Source: Endobacterium cereale | Lineage (GTDB): Bacteria > Pseudomonadota > Alphaproteobacteria > Rhizobiales > Rhizobiaceae | Direction of reading: 5' to 3' | Assembly: GCF_009617585.1 (NCBI RefSeq) | Contig: NZ_WIXI01000044.1 | Span: 124,001 to 188,000 of the forward strand | Length of the DNA stretch: 64,000 nt | Shown: piece by piece, positions 43,603 through 53,148 of the stretch | How the letters are laid out: every line of letters begins with the position of its first letter | Position numbering within the stretch: the first letter of the stretch is position 1 | Translations under genes and position numbers: made by a program | Notes under the pieces: generated by a model | Databases searched by the model: none | Told to the model about the DNA's origin: nothing | Seen by the model: the letters and a program-made list of their open reading frames with translations, nothing else

Positions 43603-45390
43603 ATGACGGATACGGCGGATAACGGCAACCGGATGACAGGCGCCGAAATCGTGCTTCGCGCTTTGAAGGACAATGGCGTCGAGCATATTTTCGGTTACCC
43701 GGGTGGCGCCGTCCTTCCGATCTATGACGAGATCTTTCAGCAGGATGACATCCAGCACATTCTCGTCCGTCATGAACAGGGCGCCGGTCATGCGGCTGAA
43801 GGGTATGCCCGCTCCACCGGCAAGGTCGGCGTCATGCTGGTCACCTCCGGTCCCGGCGCCACCAATGCCGTGACGCCATTGCAGGATGCGCTGATGGACA
43901 GCATTCCGCTCGTCTGCCTGACCGGCCAGGTGCCGACCACGCTGATCGGCTCGGATGCGTTTCAGGAAGCCGATACTGTCGGCATCACGCGCCCGTGCAC
44001 CAAGCATAACTGGCTTGTGAAGAATGTAGACGAACTTGCCGGCATCATTCATGAAGCCTTCCGCATCGCCCAGAGCGGTCGTCCGGGTCCCGTCGTCGTC
44101 GATATTCCGAAGGATATCCAGTTCGCCACCGGCACCTATGTTCCGCCATCGGAAGCAACGGCATCGAAGAGCTACAAGCCGAAGGTCAATGGCGATCTCA
44201 ATTCCATCCAGGCCGCGATCGAGCTCATGGCAACGGCGCGCCGGCCGGTTCTTTATACGGGCGGCGGCGTCATCAATGCCGGCCCGGAAGCCTCAAAGCT
44301 GCTGCGGGAACTGGTTGAGCTGACAGATTTCCCGATCACCTCCACGCTGATGGGCCTGGGTGCCTATCCGGCCTCGGGCAAGAACTGGCTTGGCATGCTG
44401 GGCATGCACGGTTCCTACGAAGCCAATCTCGCCATGCATGATTGCGACGTAATGATCTGCGTCGGCGCGCGTTTCGATGACCGGATTACCGGCCGCCTGA
44501 ACGCATTTTCGCCGAACTCGCGCAAGGTTCACATCGATATCGACCCGTCCTCGATCAACAAGAACGTGCGCGTCGATATTCCGATCATCGGTGATGTCGG
44601 CCATGTTCTGGAAGATATGGTTCGTCTGTGGCGGGCTCTGCCGAAGAAGCCTGAAAAGGCCCAGACGGCCGAATGGTGGTCCTCGATCGAGACCTGGCGC
44701 GCAAGAAAGTCGTTTTCCTACAAGAATTCGAACGACGTCATCATGCCGCAATATGCGCTGGAGCGTCTCGCGGAAGCCACCAAGGGTCGCGATACCTACA
44801 TCACCACCGAAGTCGGTCAGCACCAGATGTGGGCCGCTCAGTTCTTTGGTTTCGAGGAGCCCAACCATTGGATGACCTCGGGTGGCCTCGGCACGATGGG
44901 TTATGGCTTGCCGGCAGCGCTCGGCGTGCAGGTGGCGCATCCCGATGCTCTGGTCATCGATATCGCGGGCGATGCGTCGATCCAGATGTGTATTCAGGAA
45001 ATGTCCTGCGCCATCCAGCATAACCTGCCGGTCAAGATCTTCATCCTGAACAACCAGTATATGGGCATGGTGCGGCAGTGGCAGCAGCTGCTGCACGGCA
45101 ACCGCCTGTCGAACTCCTACACCGAAGCGATGCCGGATTTCGTCAAGCTGGCGGAAGCCTACGGTGCGGTCGGCATGTATTGCGACGATCCGAAGGAACT
45201 CGATGAAAAGATTGCCGAAATGATCGCGGTCAAGGCACCGGTCATCTTCGATTGCCGTGTTGCCAATCTTGCCAACTGCTTCCCGATGATCCCGTCCGGC
45301 AAGGCACATAACGAGATGCTGCTGCCGGACGAGGCAACGGATGATGCCGTCGCCACCGCCATCGACAAGGCCGGAAAGGCTCTCGTCTGA
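43603..45390 (+). CDS. ilvI: Acetolactate synthase, large catalytic subunit
   Basis: First common enzyme of valine, leucine and isoleucine synthesis, condensing pyruvate with pyruvate or 2-oxobutyrate; thiamine diphosphate dependent. The protein is 595 aa. Catalytic E58 is in LVRHEQGAGHAAEGYARS; the ThDP/Mg motif is GDASIQMCIQEMSCAIQHNLPVKIFILNN, and the GYPGGAVLPIYDE start is typical. ATG 43603 follows AGGAGG. It is controlled by the leader peptide and attenuator just upstream. Its stop codon overlaps the start of a CHAT-domain gene, which separates it from the small subunit gene ilvH. Confidence 0.96.
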   Translation: MTDTADNGNRMTGAEIVLRALKDNGVEHIFGYPGGAVLPIYDEIFQQDDIQHILVRHEQGAGHAAEGYARSTGKVGVMLVTSGPGATNAVTPLQDALMDSIPLVCLTGQVPTTLIGSDAFQEADTVGITRPCTKHNWLVKNVDELAGIIHEAFRIAQSGRPGPVVVDIPKDIQFATGTYVPPSEATASKSYKPKVNGDLNSIQAAIELMATARRPVLYTGGGVINAGPEASKLLRELVELTDFPITSTLMGLGAYPASGKNWLGMLGMHGSYEANLAMHDCDVMICVGARFDDRITGRLNAFSPNSRKVHIDIDPSSINKNVRVDIPIIGDVGHVLEDMVRLWRALPKKPEKAQTAEWWSSIETWRARKSFSYKNSNDVIMPQYALERLAEATKGRDTYITTEVGQHQMWAAQFFGFEEPNHWMTSGGLGTMGYGLPAALGVQVAHPDALVIDIAGDASIQMCIQEMSCAIQHNLPVKIFILNNQYMGMVRQWQQLLHGNRLSNSYTEAMPDFVKLAEAYGAVGMYCDDPKELDEKIAEMIAVKAPVIFDCRVANLANCFPMIPSGKAHNEMLLPDEATDDAVATAIDKAGKALV

Positions 45391-48300
45391 TGCAGGATGG
45401 CGGTCTCGACCGGCTCGGTTGGCCAGTTCGGAGTCGGACCAGCGCGGCAGCTGCCGTGTTGGCCGGGCTTGTCCTGTTTTCCTGCCCGCCAATGTCGGTC
45501 GCGATTGCTGCCGGTCCGGATGGACCCGCGATCATCGAGAGAGCTCTGAACGAGCGCGATATCGATACGCTCGAGCTGCAATTGCCAAAACTTCTGGCCG
45601 AAGGACTGCTCGATCAATCGCCCAAGCCGGCGGCAGCGGCGGTTCTGGCGCTCGCACGGGCGCAGGCGGCTGCGGGGCATTGGAAGCCTCTAGACGCCAT
45701 GCTGTCCTCGCATCTCGACAAGGCACGTCGGGCATTGGCGGGCGAGGGGGATGAACTTCTCCTGCTTGCAGGCAATGCCGCCGGAGGCGTGAAGGATCCC
45801 GGGCGGCAGGAGGCGTTGCTTTCGCGCTATGTCGAAAGCGTGGTCCAGCGAACGGGCGAAGCCTCCCAAGAGGCCCTGACGGCCCGTGTCAACGCCGCCT
45901 ATGCGCGCTTGACCGCCGACCGTGGAAAGGAAGCGGAAACGGCCATGATGTCCGCGCTCAAGGCGATGGAGATCCACGGACAAGCCGATCTTTTCTTCAA
46001 TACCGTCGGTCAGGCCGGCGATCATTTCGCCAGTTACCAATTGGACGACGCGGCGGAAAATATCTTCGATTATGGTCTGCAGTCGCGCCTGAACGAAACG
46101 GATACCGGCCCCGGACGCGGCTTTCTGCTCTTCAATGTGGCAGCTTACATGCGTGACCAGAAGAGATATGAGGACGCGACGAAGACCGGATATATGGCGC
46201 TCAATCTGCTGACAGCGCATTTCGGCGGCAATAGCGAATATTCCATACGGGCCTATGACGGGCTGGCTCAGTCCATGCATGCCGCCGGTCAACTGGCCGC
46301 GGCGGCTGCGGCCTACGAATTTCTCGAAACCAATGCCGTTCAGGCACTCGGCAAGGAGCATGAGGCTGTCTGGCAGGTCATGAACAATCGGGCGGCTGTT
46401 CTGCGGTCGCTGAAATTGCCGGCTGCTGCCTACGTATCTGACCGATTTGCATATGAAGCGCGATTTCACGCGCTTGGCGGCGGTGCAGGCGAGACACTCA
46501 TCTCGGCGGTGAATTCGGCGCACGACCTCATAGAAGGTCAACGATATGCAGATGCCATATCCGTAATTGAAACGGTGTCGAGGATAACCACCGGTCCAGG
46601 TTATAACGAGGGATTTCGCACGCGTCTTCAATGGTTGCAGCGCTATGCGGAAATCCGTTCGGGAGAGAAGCAACTCGATCTGGAGAAAGTGAAGTCGGCC
46701 GACCTGTCTGAGCTCGATGGCGCCGACCTCGAAGTATGGCTTCTTTTTCTCGATCTCTACGGCGACGTTGCGGAAGAGGCGAAGCTGGATGATCTGGCTC
46801 TCGCTTATCGCAAGGATGCCATGCAGAAGTCACTTGAAAATCTCGGTGACAACCATCCGATGACATTCGATGCAATGCTGGCTTACGCGGATGTGCTTGG
46901 CCGGGTGCGTCCGGCCGAGGCGGCCGATGTCTTCTCAGATCTTGATGCGCGGCTGTTTGAATGGACGCGCGCAAACGTGTCCTCAGGCGGCAGTCTTGAA
47001 GCCGCTAGGGCAGCCAAAATTCTGGGCGATGATGCCATTCGTTCGCTGATCGCCTACGCGGAGAAGAACGAAAGAGGCGCCGAAATTCTCGCGGTTGCCG
47101 CTGACAACTGGAAATCCATGCGCTCGGCTACCGATCGACGGCTGCGCGAACTTGCCGACGATACCGGAGACGAAAAGTTACGTGGTGACATCCGGCAATA
47201 TCTGCGCCGGGTCGGAAATCTGCGTGAGATCGTATCGACCAGCCTGTTCACGCCCGAAATGCAGCCGTTGGCTGACGAAATGGTCAAGGCACGCCAGACG
47301 CTGAACGACAGCTTTGAGGCAGGCGAAATCGATATGGCCGTAACGCCGTGGCATGAGCCAAAGCCGGAGCCCTTTGCTGTTCTGCCGCGGCCGGCAAAGG
47401 GTGACGTGGTTGTCGATTTCATCAGCTACAATACATGGCCCGCCGACCGTGGCGGCGATCCACTGACCGAAGTCGTCTACGCCATCATTGCCCGCCACGA
47501 CACGTCGCCGGAAGTCGTCCGCGTGTATGAGCGGCATCATGGGCAATCCGAAACCCTGAAATTCCTTGCTGAGGGTGTAGCGCGCCATCTGGTCGGACAG
47601 GCTTTGGTCAAGCTGGCCGGAGAAGGGAATGCTCTTTACATCAGCCCGACAGCGGCGCTGTTCCAGTTTCCCTTTGCAGAACTGATAATGCCGGATGGCA
47701 AACGGCTCGGTCAGGCGGTCGATGTCCATGTCATTTCCAGTCGCGATGCCTATGCACACCGCAGCCATGGTGAAGCGCCGGCGAAGAAGAGTGACATACT
47801 GCTGGCCGGCGGGCTGAAATATGGTCGGGATGCCGGTGCCTCCTATCTGCCAGGCAGCCGGTCAGAGGTTCGGGAGATTTCCAAACTCGCCAAGGCTGCA
47901 GGCCATACGGTTGCGAGGCTGGAAGCGGAGGACGCGACGGAAAACAGGCTGAAAAAGGCGGTGGCCGGCAAGGGCATTGTTCATTTCGCGACGCATGGCT
48001 TTTTTAACGACGATGCCGGCCTGAATGCCAAGCTTCTGAATGCAGGCTTCCTTGTCTCGAAGGCTGGTGCCGGTAACGAGGCGGAAGATGACGGCGACAA
48101 CGTCGTGCATGCGCGAGAAGTCCTGTCCTGGGATCTGACCGGTGCGGACCTGGTTGTCATCTCTGCGTGTGAAACCGCGCTTTCCGGCGAGGGAGCCACG
48201 TCGGCGGGACGCGGCCTGCCGGTTGCGCTCGCTTCGGCAGGGGCAAGGCGTGTGCTGTTGACGGTGGAGGTTGTCGGCGACGAAGCGACGGCCGCCTTTA

Positions 48301-48443
48301 TGCAGCGCTTTTACAGCTTTGTGCTGGAGAAGGGGCTGTCCTATGATGATGCTTTCCTTGCGACAAAACGCGATGCATGGGCAGGAAAGATCAGGAATTT
48401 TTCACCGCGGGATACCGCAGCCTATGTGTTCTACGGGAACTGA
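45390..48443 (+). CDS. Exported TPR-CHAT (caspase-like) protein inside ilvI-ilvH
   Basis: A 1017-aa protein of unknown role. A hydrophobic export signal near residues 17-42 (AAAAVLAGLVLFSC...AIAAG) contains LFSC, a possible weak lipobox. About 500 residues of TPR-like helical repeats follow, then a C-terminal CHAT peptidase domain (about residues 670-1017). The catalytic dyad is intact: H869 in HFATHGFF and C927 in ISACETALSGEG. CHAT domains are caspase-clan cysteine proteases. The ATG overlaps the ilvI stop (TGATG), so its translation is coupled to acetolactate synthase; ilvH follows 67 bases later with its own RBS. Attenuation of ilvI would also control this gene. Confidence 0.85.
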   Translation: MQDGGLDRLGWPVRSRTSAAAAVLAGLVLFSCPPMSVAIAAGPDGPAIIERALNERDIDTLELQLPKLLAEGLLDQSPKPAAAAVLALARAQAAAGHWKPLDAMLSSHLDKARRALAGEGDELLLLAGNAAGGVKDPGRQEALLSRYVESVVQRTGEASQEALTARVNAAYARLTADRGKEAETAMMSALKAMEIHGQADLFFNTVGQAGDHFASYQLDDAAENIFDYGLQSRLNETDTGPGRGFLLFNVAAYMRDQKRYEDATKTGYMALNLLTAHFGGNSEYSIRAYDGLAQSMHAAGQLAAAAAAYEFLETNAVQALGKEHEAVWQVMNNRAAVLRSLKLPAAAYVSDRFAYEARFHALGGGAGETLISAVNSAHDLIEGQRYADAISVIETVSRITTGPGYNEGFRTRLQWLQRYAEIRSGEKQLDLEKVKSADLSELDGADLEVWLLFLDLYGDVAEEAKLDDLALAYRKDAMQKSLENLGDNHPMTFDAMLAYADVLGRVRPAEAADVFSDLDARLFEWTRANVSSGGSLEAARAAKILGDDAIRSLIAYAEKNERGAEILAVAADNWKSMRSATDRRLRELADDTGDEKLRGDIRQYLRRVGNLREIVSTSLFTPEMQPLADEMVKARQTLNDSFEAGEIDMAVTPWHEPKPEPFAVLPRPAKGDVVVDFISYNTWPADRGGDPLTEVVYAIIARHDTSPEVVRVYERHHGQSETLKFLAEGVARHLVGQALVKLAGEGNALYISPTAALFQFPFAELIMPDGKRLGQAVDVHVISSRDAYAHRSHGEAPAKKSDILLAGGLKYGRDAGASYLPGSRSEVREISKLAKAAGHTVARLEAEDATENRLKKAVAGKGIVHFATHGFFNDDAGLNAKLLNAGFLVSKAGAGNEAEDDGDNVVHAREVLSWDLTGADLVVISACETALSGEGATSAGRGLPVALASAGARRVLLTVEVVGDEATAAFMQRFYSFVLEKGLSYDDAFLATKRDAWAGKIRNFSPRDTAAYVFYGN

Positions 48444-48510
48444 GAGTGACCGTCGCCAGGACGGCTTTCGACTTGACCGATAATTCAATGAGAAAAAGCA
48501 GGAAACAGCC

Positions 48511-49083
48511 ATGAATGCACATCAGCAACCAACCGGCTCGGCCTATTTCATCAGCCCGGAGACAGCCAAGGTAGAAAGCCACACGCTATCGGTCCTCGTC
48601 AGCAACGAGCCGGGTGTTCTTGCGCGCGTCATCGGGCTTTTCTCCGGCCGGGGATATAACATCGAAAGCCTGACGGTGTCCGAGACGGAGCATGAGTCGC
48701 ACCTGTCGCGCATTACGATCGTCACCAACGGCACGCCATCTGTACTGGAGCAGATCAAGGCCCAGCTCGAGCGCATCGTGCCAGTGCATCGTGTTGTCGA
48801 TCTGACGGTCCGTGCCGGTCAGTTGGGTCAGGAGCGCCCGATCGAGCGGGAAGTGGCGCTGATCAAGGTGGCCGGTGCGGGTGATAGCCGAGCCGAAGCG
48901 CTGCGTCTGGCCGATGCATTCCAGGCGAAGGTGGTTGATGCGACCGTTGGCCACTTTATTTTCGAGATCACTGGAAAATCGTCGAAGATCGACCAGTTCG
49001 TTGCGGTCGTAAAACCGCTTGGTCTGATCGAGGTTTGCCGCACGGGTATAGCGGCGATGAACCGCGGAGCGCAGGGCATGTAA
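48511..49083 (+). CDS. ilvH: Acetolactate synthase, small regulatory subunit
   Basis: The valine-sensing regulatory subunit of acetolactate synthase, 190 aa. The N-terminal ACT domain shows HTLSVLVSNEPGVLARVIGLFSGRGYNIESLTV. The C-terminal domain contains REVALIKVAG and VVDATVGHFIFEITG, ending VCRTGIAAMNRG. The RBS AGGA precedes ATG 48511. It is the third gene of the operon behind the CHAT gene and ends at a strong terminator. Confidence 0.96.
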   Translation: MNAHQQPTGSAYFISPETAKVESHTLSVLVSNEPGVLARVIGLFSGRGYNIESLTVSETEHESHLSRITIVTNGTPSVLEQIKAQLERIVPVHRVVDLTVRAGQLGQERPIEREVALIKVAGAGDSRAEALRLADAFQAKVVDATVGHFIFEITGKSSKIDQFVAVVKPLGLIEVCRTGIAAMNRGAQGM

Positions 49084-49090
49084 CCTTGTC

Positions 49091-49118
49091 GGGGCGGTCC
49101 TTTGGATCGCCCCGTTTT
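49091..49118 (+). terminator. Intrinsic terminator of the ilvI-CHAT-ilvH operon
   Basis: GGGGCGGTCC and GGATCGCCCC form a 10-bp stem with loop TTT, followed by GTTTTCATT, 8 bases after the ilvH stop. Confidence 0.85.
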
Positions 49119-49127
49119 CATTCAAGC

Positions 49128-49985
49128 TCAAAGCATTTCCAGCGGTCTTGCCTCTGTCGGGGCAGGGAAAAGAGCATTGAGCTTCTGCCATTCGTCGTCC
49201 AGCAGTCTTAGCGTCAGGGCCCGCACGTTTTCCTCTACATGCGCCTTGTTGGACGCTTTCGGAATGGCAATCATGCCGAAATGCTGAAGCACGAAGGCAA
49301 GGGCTACCTGGGCCGGCGTGGCGTTATGGGCGCTGGCGATGGCGATCAGGTCGGGATGGTTGGCCAGACGTCCCTGCTCGATCGGCGAATAAGCCATGAT
49401 CGGGATGCCGTTGCTCACGCACCACGGCATGAGATCGTATTCGATGCCACGGCGCCCGATATTGTAGAGCACCTGATTGATCGCGCAGCGGTCGCCATGG
49501 GGCACTGAAAACAGTTCCTTCATATCGGCGGTGTCGAAGTTCGAGACACCCCAGTTGCCGATCTTTCCCTGTTTGACCAGTGTCTTGAAACCTTCGACCG
49601 TTTCCGCCAATGGATGAGGGCCGCGCCAATGCAGCAGAAACAGATCGATCCTGTCCGTGCGCATACGTCGGAGGCTGCGTTCGCAGGCGGCGATGACGCC
49701 GTCGCGGCTGGCATTGTGGGGATAAACTTTCGACACGACGAAGACCTCGTGGCGTCGCCCCTTTATGGCTTCACCGACAACTTCCTCTGCGCCGCCTTCA
49801 CCGTACATTTCCGCCGTATCGATCAAGGTCATGCCAAGATCGATGGCGTGGCGCAATGCGTCCACTTCCGTCGCCCGGTGCCGGGCATTTTCGCCCATGT
49901 TCCATGTGCCGGCGCCAAGCGTGGGGACGGCTGTGCCATCGGGCAGTGAGACGGTGGGGTTAAGGATTTTTCTGGCGTCGGACAT
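49128..49985 (-). CDS. Aldo/keto reductase
   Basis: A 285-aa NADPH-dependent oxidoreductase of the AKR family. Catalytic residues are visible as D and Y in LIDTAEMYGEGGAEEVVGEA, K in VVSKVYPHNAS and H in FLLHWRGPHPL. The C-terminal cofactor region is IAIPKASNKAHVEENV. The substrate is unknown. It is convergent with ilvH and starts at ATG 49985. Confidence 0.9.
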   Translation of the reverse strand: MSDARKILNPTVSLPDGTAVPTLGAGTWNMGENARHRATEVDALRHAIDLGMTLIDTAEMYGEGGAEEVVGEAIKGRRHEVFVVSKVYPHNASRDGVIAACERSLRRMRTDRIDLFLLHWRGPHPLAETVEGFKTLVKQGKIGNWGVSNFDTADMKELFSVPHGDRCAINQVLYNIGRRGIEYDLMPWCVSNGIPIMAYSPIEQGRLANHPDLIAIASAHNATPAQVALAFVLQHFGMIAIPKASNKAHVEENVRALTLRLLDDEWQKLNALFPAPTEARPLEML

Positions 49986-50214
49986 CGAGACCTTCCGCTG
50001 CTATTTGCAGTGAACATGGGGCCGGAGGCGGAAATTTCCAAAACGGGAGACAAGTCCGGCTAAAACGTTTGATCATATTGCGCCGCAAAACCGCCAATGC
50101 GGGACGATGCAGATCAAATGACGTGATTTTTCCCTTTTTGCAAATTTCCTTTCGGCTGGCAAAGACCTAGTTAGCCGGTAAGGTCATGATCAATCGAATC
50201 TAGGAGAATGCGCG

Positions 50215-51084
50215 ATGAGCCACCCGGTGCGGATCGGTAACGAGTTTCTGACCATCGAAATTTCGGCACTCGGGGCGGAAATGCAGAGCCTTAAAACCCG
50301 TGATGGCCGCGACTGGCTCTGGAACGGTAATTCCAAGTATTGGACCGGCCGCTCGCCGATTCTGTTTCCAATCGTCGGCAAGGCCGCGGACGACCATGTC
50401 GAAATCAATGGGCATGTCTTCCCGATGGCGCAGCACGGTTTTGCCCGGCGCACGACGTTCGACCTCACGGCATCGACGCCAAACATGTGTCGGTTCGAAC
50501 TGGTGGCGTCGGATGTGACGCATGCCCTCTATCCTTTCGACTTCCTGCTCGCGCTGGACCATTCCGTCGATGGCGCCAAGCTGACTGTGGCTGCCGAAGT
50601 GGAAAACCGTGGACAAACAGATATGCCGTTTGGCCTGGGTTTCCATCCGGCGTTTCTCTGGCCGCTGCCGGGCGGTGAAGGGAAACCGCATCAGGTCACC
50701 CTCGACAATGGTGCTGAACCTGCGCTCTCCCGCCTTGAGGGAGGCCTCATTCCCCCGACCTTGCAGGATTCGCCGTTCAAGGACGGACGCCTGACCGTCC
50801 AGCATTCGATGTTCGAGGCGGATGCGATGATCTTTCCGCAAGGGGCGGGTGATGGGTTGACCTATGGTGTGGAGGGTGGGCCGCAGCTGCATTTCACCTT
50901 CGAGAACCTACCGAACTTGGCGCTATGGCAAAAGGTCGGGGCGCCGTTCCTGTGCATCGAGCCATGGCATGGCATGGCTGCCAAGGCCGGTGCAGGACTT
51001 GAGCTGGCGGCGCGCCCGTCGACTACCATTCTGGCGCCGGGCGCAAAAGCGCGGTTCGCCTTCACGGTCGAACTGCCGGCCTGA
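50215..51084 (+). CDS. Aldose 1-epimerase family protein
   Basis: A 289-aa sugar mutarotase-fold protein of the GalM/YeaD-like type, interconverting anomers of a hexose or hexose phosphate. Family features are ISALGAEMQSLKTRDGRDWLWNG, the acid/base histidines in MAQHGFARRTTF and GLGFHPAFLWPL, and the catalytic Glu region FLCIEPWHGM. GAATGCGCG precedes the ATG, with AGGAG just upstream. Substrate not determined. Confidence 0.88.
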   Translation: MSHPVRIGNEFLTIEISALGAEMQSLKTRDGRDWLWNGNSKYWTGRSPILFPIVGKAADDHVEINGHVFPMAQHGFARRTTFDLTASTPNMCRFELVASDVTHALYPFDFLLALDHSVDGAKLTVAAEVENRGQTDMPFGLGFHPAFLWPLPGGEGKPHQVTLDNGAEPALSRLEGGLIPPTLQDSPFKDGRLTVQHSMFEADAMIFPQGAGDGLTYGVEGGPQLHFTFENLPNLALWQKVGAPFLCIEPWHGMAAKAGAGLELAARPSTTILAPGAKARFAFTVELPA

Positions 51085-51189
51085 ACCGAGGTCAAGTTCA
51101 ACGGGCGAGGGGCCACTGTCCCCGTCCATTTGATCCTCTTTCGTTCTTTTCTGTTGCTTTGGCTGTCCGAATCCTGCCAAGTCGCGGCC

Positions 51190-52314
51190 ATGCAGTTTGC
51201 TCCGCAACAGGACGAGGCCCTCAAGGCCGTTTCCGATTGGCTGAAAGCCGGTCGCACGCCGGTTTTCCGGCTGTTCGGTTATGCCGGTACCGGCAAGACG
51301 ACGCTTGCCAAATATTTTGCCGAACATGTCGATGGCGATGTTCTGTTCGCAGCCTTTACCGGCAAGGCGGCGCAGGTTTTGCGCTCGCGCGGTGCCAGCA
51401 ATGCAAAAACCATTCATTCGCTGATCTATCGCCCGCGCGGTGAAGAGGCTGTCGAAGACGAAGATACCGGCAAGACCTCGATCGCGCCGATGTTTTCGAT
51501 CAACCGCCAGAGCCCGGTCGCTAAAGCTGCCCTGATCGTCATCGACGAATGCTCGATGGTCGATGAGGCGCTCGGTCGCGACCTGATGAGCTTTGGTACG
51601 CCCATTCTCGTGCTCGGCGATCCTGGACAGTTGCCTCCGGTATCCGGTGGCGGTTTTTTCACCGAGCAGGAGCCGGATTACCTGCTGACCGATATCCATC
51701 GTCAGGCGCGCGACAACCCGATCATCCAGCTTGCCATGCAGATCCGCGAGGGCAAGGAAATCATGCATGGTGACTACGGAACCGCCAAGGTGATTTCCCG
51801 AAACGAGGTCAACCAGGAACTGGTGCTGGAGGCCGATCAGGTTCTGGTCGGCACCAACAAGACCCGCAAGCGCTACAATCAGCGTCTCCGTGAGCTCAAG
51901 GGTTTCACGGCCGATTATCCGCAATCCGGCGACAAGCTGGTCTGCCTGCGCAATGATCAGGTCAAGGGTCTGCTCAATGGTTCGCTGTGGCAGGTGATGA
52001 GTTCGTCGCGCGAGACTGTGAAGCCCGGCATCAACCTGATGATCCGGCCGGAAGACGACGACATGGATCGCGGCGCCGCCAAGATCAAGCTCCTGAAACA
52101 GGTCTTTGAGACCGAGGAAGAAATTCCCTGGGCGACGCGCAAACGTTACGACGAGTTCGATTACGGTTACGCGCTCACTGTGCACAAGGCGCAGGGCTCG
52201 CAGTGGAACAATGTCGTTCTGTTCGACGAAAGCTGGGCCTTTCGCGATACCCGCGAGCGCTGGCTTTATACGGCTGTGACCCGCGCTGCCGAAACGCTGA
52301 CCATCGTCCGATAA
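51190..52314 (+). CDS. RecD-like SF1B ATP-dependent DNA helicase
   Basis: A 374-aa stand-alone helicase with the AAA_30 core and UvrD_C_2 end. Walker A is GYAGTGKTTLA (residues about 29-39), followed by FAAFTGKAAQVLRSRGASNAKTIHSLIY, Walker B LIVIDECSMVD, LVLGDPGQLPPVSGGGFF and motif VI region YALTVHKAQGSQWNNVVLFDES...YTAVTRAAE. It resembles Dda/RecD2-type 5'-3' helicases but lacks their long N-terminal domain. I placed the start at ATG 51190; an upstream in-frame ATG would add 20 hydrophobic residues. It is convergent with the MerR-type gene. Confidence 0.85.
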   Translation: MQFAPQQDEALKAVSDWLKAGRTPVFRLFGYAGTGKTTLAKYFAEHVDGDVLFAAFTGKAAQVLRSRGASNAKTIHSLIYRPRGEEAVEDEDTGKTSIAPMFSINRQSPVAKAALIVIDECSMVDEALGRDLMSFGTPILVLGDPGQLPPVSGGGFFTEQEPDYLLTDIHRQARDNPIIQLAMQIREGKEIMHGDYGTAKVISRNEVNQELVLEADQVLVGTNKTRKRYNQRLRELKGFTADYPQSGDKLVCLRNDQVKGLLNGSLWQVMSSSRETVKPGINLMIRPEDDDMDRGAAKIKLLKQVFETEEEIPWATRKRYDEFDYGYALTVHKAQGSQWNNVVLFDESWAFRDTRERWLYTAVTRAAETLTIVR

Positions 52315-52317
52315 GGA

Positions 52318-53007
52318 TCAGTTTGGCAGCATGCCGGACAGGATCGCTTTTGCCGCCGCCTGATAACGATTGGCGGCATCGAGCTTGGTCATGATGGCAT
52401 CTTCGAGTTTCTGCAGTTCGCCGCTGCAGATGCCAAGTGCAAGCGCCAGACTGCCGCCCTTGTAACCTTCCGTCATCAGCCCGAGGCAGCGCTTTTCGAT
52501 CTCCGAAAGGCGGGCCGGAGGCTCTGTCGTCGATGTGGCCGGCATGGCTTCCTCCTCGCACGTCATGATGGTGCGGATCTGGGTAATCTTGCGGGTGATC
52601 AGCGAGAGTTCGGCGACCAGTTGGCGCCGGTGCGTGGCAAGGCATTTCTTGAACAGTTCGTCGGCTTCCGTTTGCGACTGGCTTTGGCCGAGGTGCTCCA
52701 TCAGGTCCTGAATGGCGGCGAGCGGCATGCCGATCTCGCGGCAGGTGTTGATCACCATCATGCGTAGGACGCAGGCGGTGTCATAGACCCGCATCGTGCC
52801 GGTTCGCTCGGGCACGAGCAGGTTCTTCTCCTCGTAGAAATGTAGCGTGCGATGCGTGACGCCGAACAGATCGGCCATCTCTGCGATCGGCAGCGGGTGA
52901 GGCGGCAGCGAATCGATGCCTGTCAGGCGTGGCAGAAAACCGGCCGAATAGGCTGGCAAATGGGTCGGCGCCGATACGGTGCCGAAAAGATCGAAATTCT
53001 CTCGCAT
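52318..53007 (-). CDS. MerR-type regulator with a LuxR-like C-terminal HTH
   Basis: A 229-aa putative transcription factor. A MerR helix-turn-helix (about residues 42-110) shows PLPIAEMADLFGVTHRTLHFYEEKNLLVP and REIGMPLAAIQDLMEHLG, followed by the usual dimerisation coil. Instead of an effector domain, the last about 65 residues read ARLSEIEKRCLGLMTEGYKGG...MTKLDAANRYQAAAKAI, the layout of a LuxR/GerE DNA-binding domain. Two DNA-binding motifs in one short protein are unusual. ATG 53007 is chosen because the DNA upstream is palindrome-rich and non-coding. Its target could be itself and pdxJ. Confidence 0.75.
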   Translation of the reverse strand: MRENFDLFGTVSAPTHLPAYSAGFLPRLTGIDSLPPHPLPIAEMADLFGVTHRTLHFYEEKNLLVPERTGTMRVYDTACVLRMMVINTCREIGMPLAAIQDLMEHLGQSQSQTEADELFKKCLATHRRQLVAELSLITRKITQIRTIMTCEEEAMPATSTTEPPARLSEIEKRCLGLMTEGYKGGSLALALGICSGELQKLEDAIMTKLDAANRYQAAAKAILSGMLPN

Positions 53008-53108
53008 GATACTCCTTCGTCCCGCGAGACCAGCACCGGCTTTTGCAACGGTGCCATTCAATCCCTCCCTGCTTCTCCCCGAATCACCGGGGGCGCAGCT
53101 TTTATGGG

Positions 53109-53148
53109 CAGATGGTGACATTTTCACCATCTGTAGTGAATTCTCACT
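53109..53148. promoter_or_regulatory. Two adjacent palindromes between merR-type gene and pdxJ
   Basis: A perfect 10-bp inverted repeat CAGATGGTGA (53109-53118) / TCACCATCTG (53124-53133) is followed at once by AGTGA-ATTC-TCACT (53135-53148). Both share a GTGA/TCAC half-site. They lie in the 297-base divergent gap and are the probable operators of the MerR-type regulator. The rest of the gap (53008-53304) holds no gene I can see. Confidence 0.65.
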
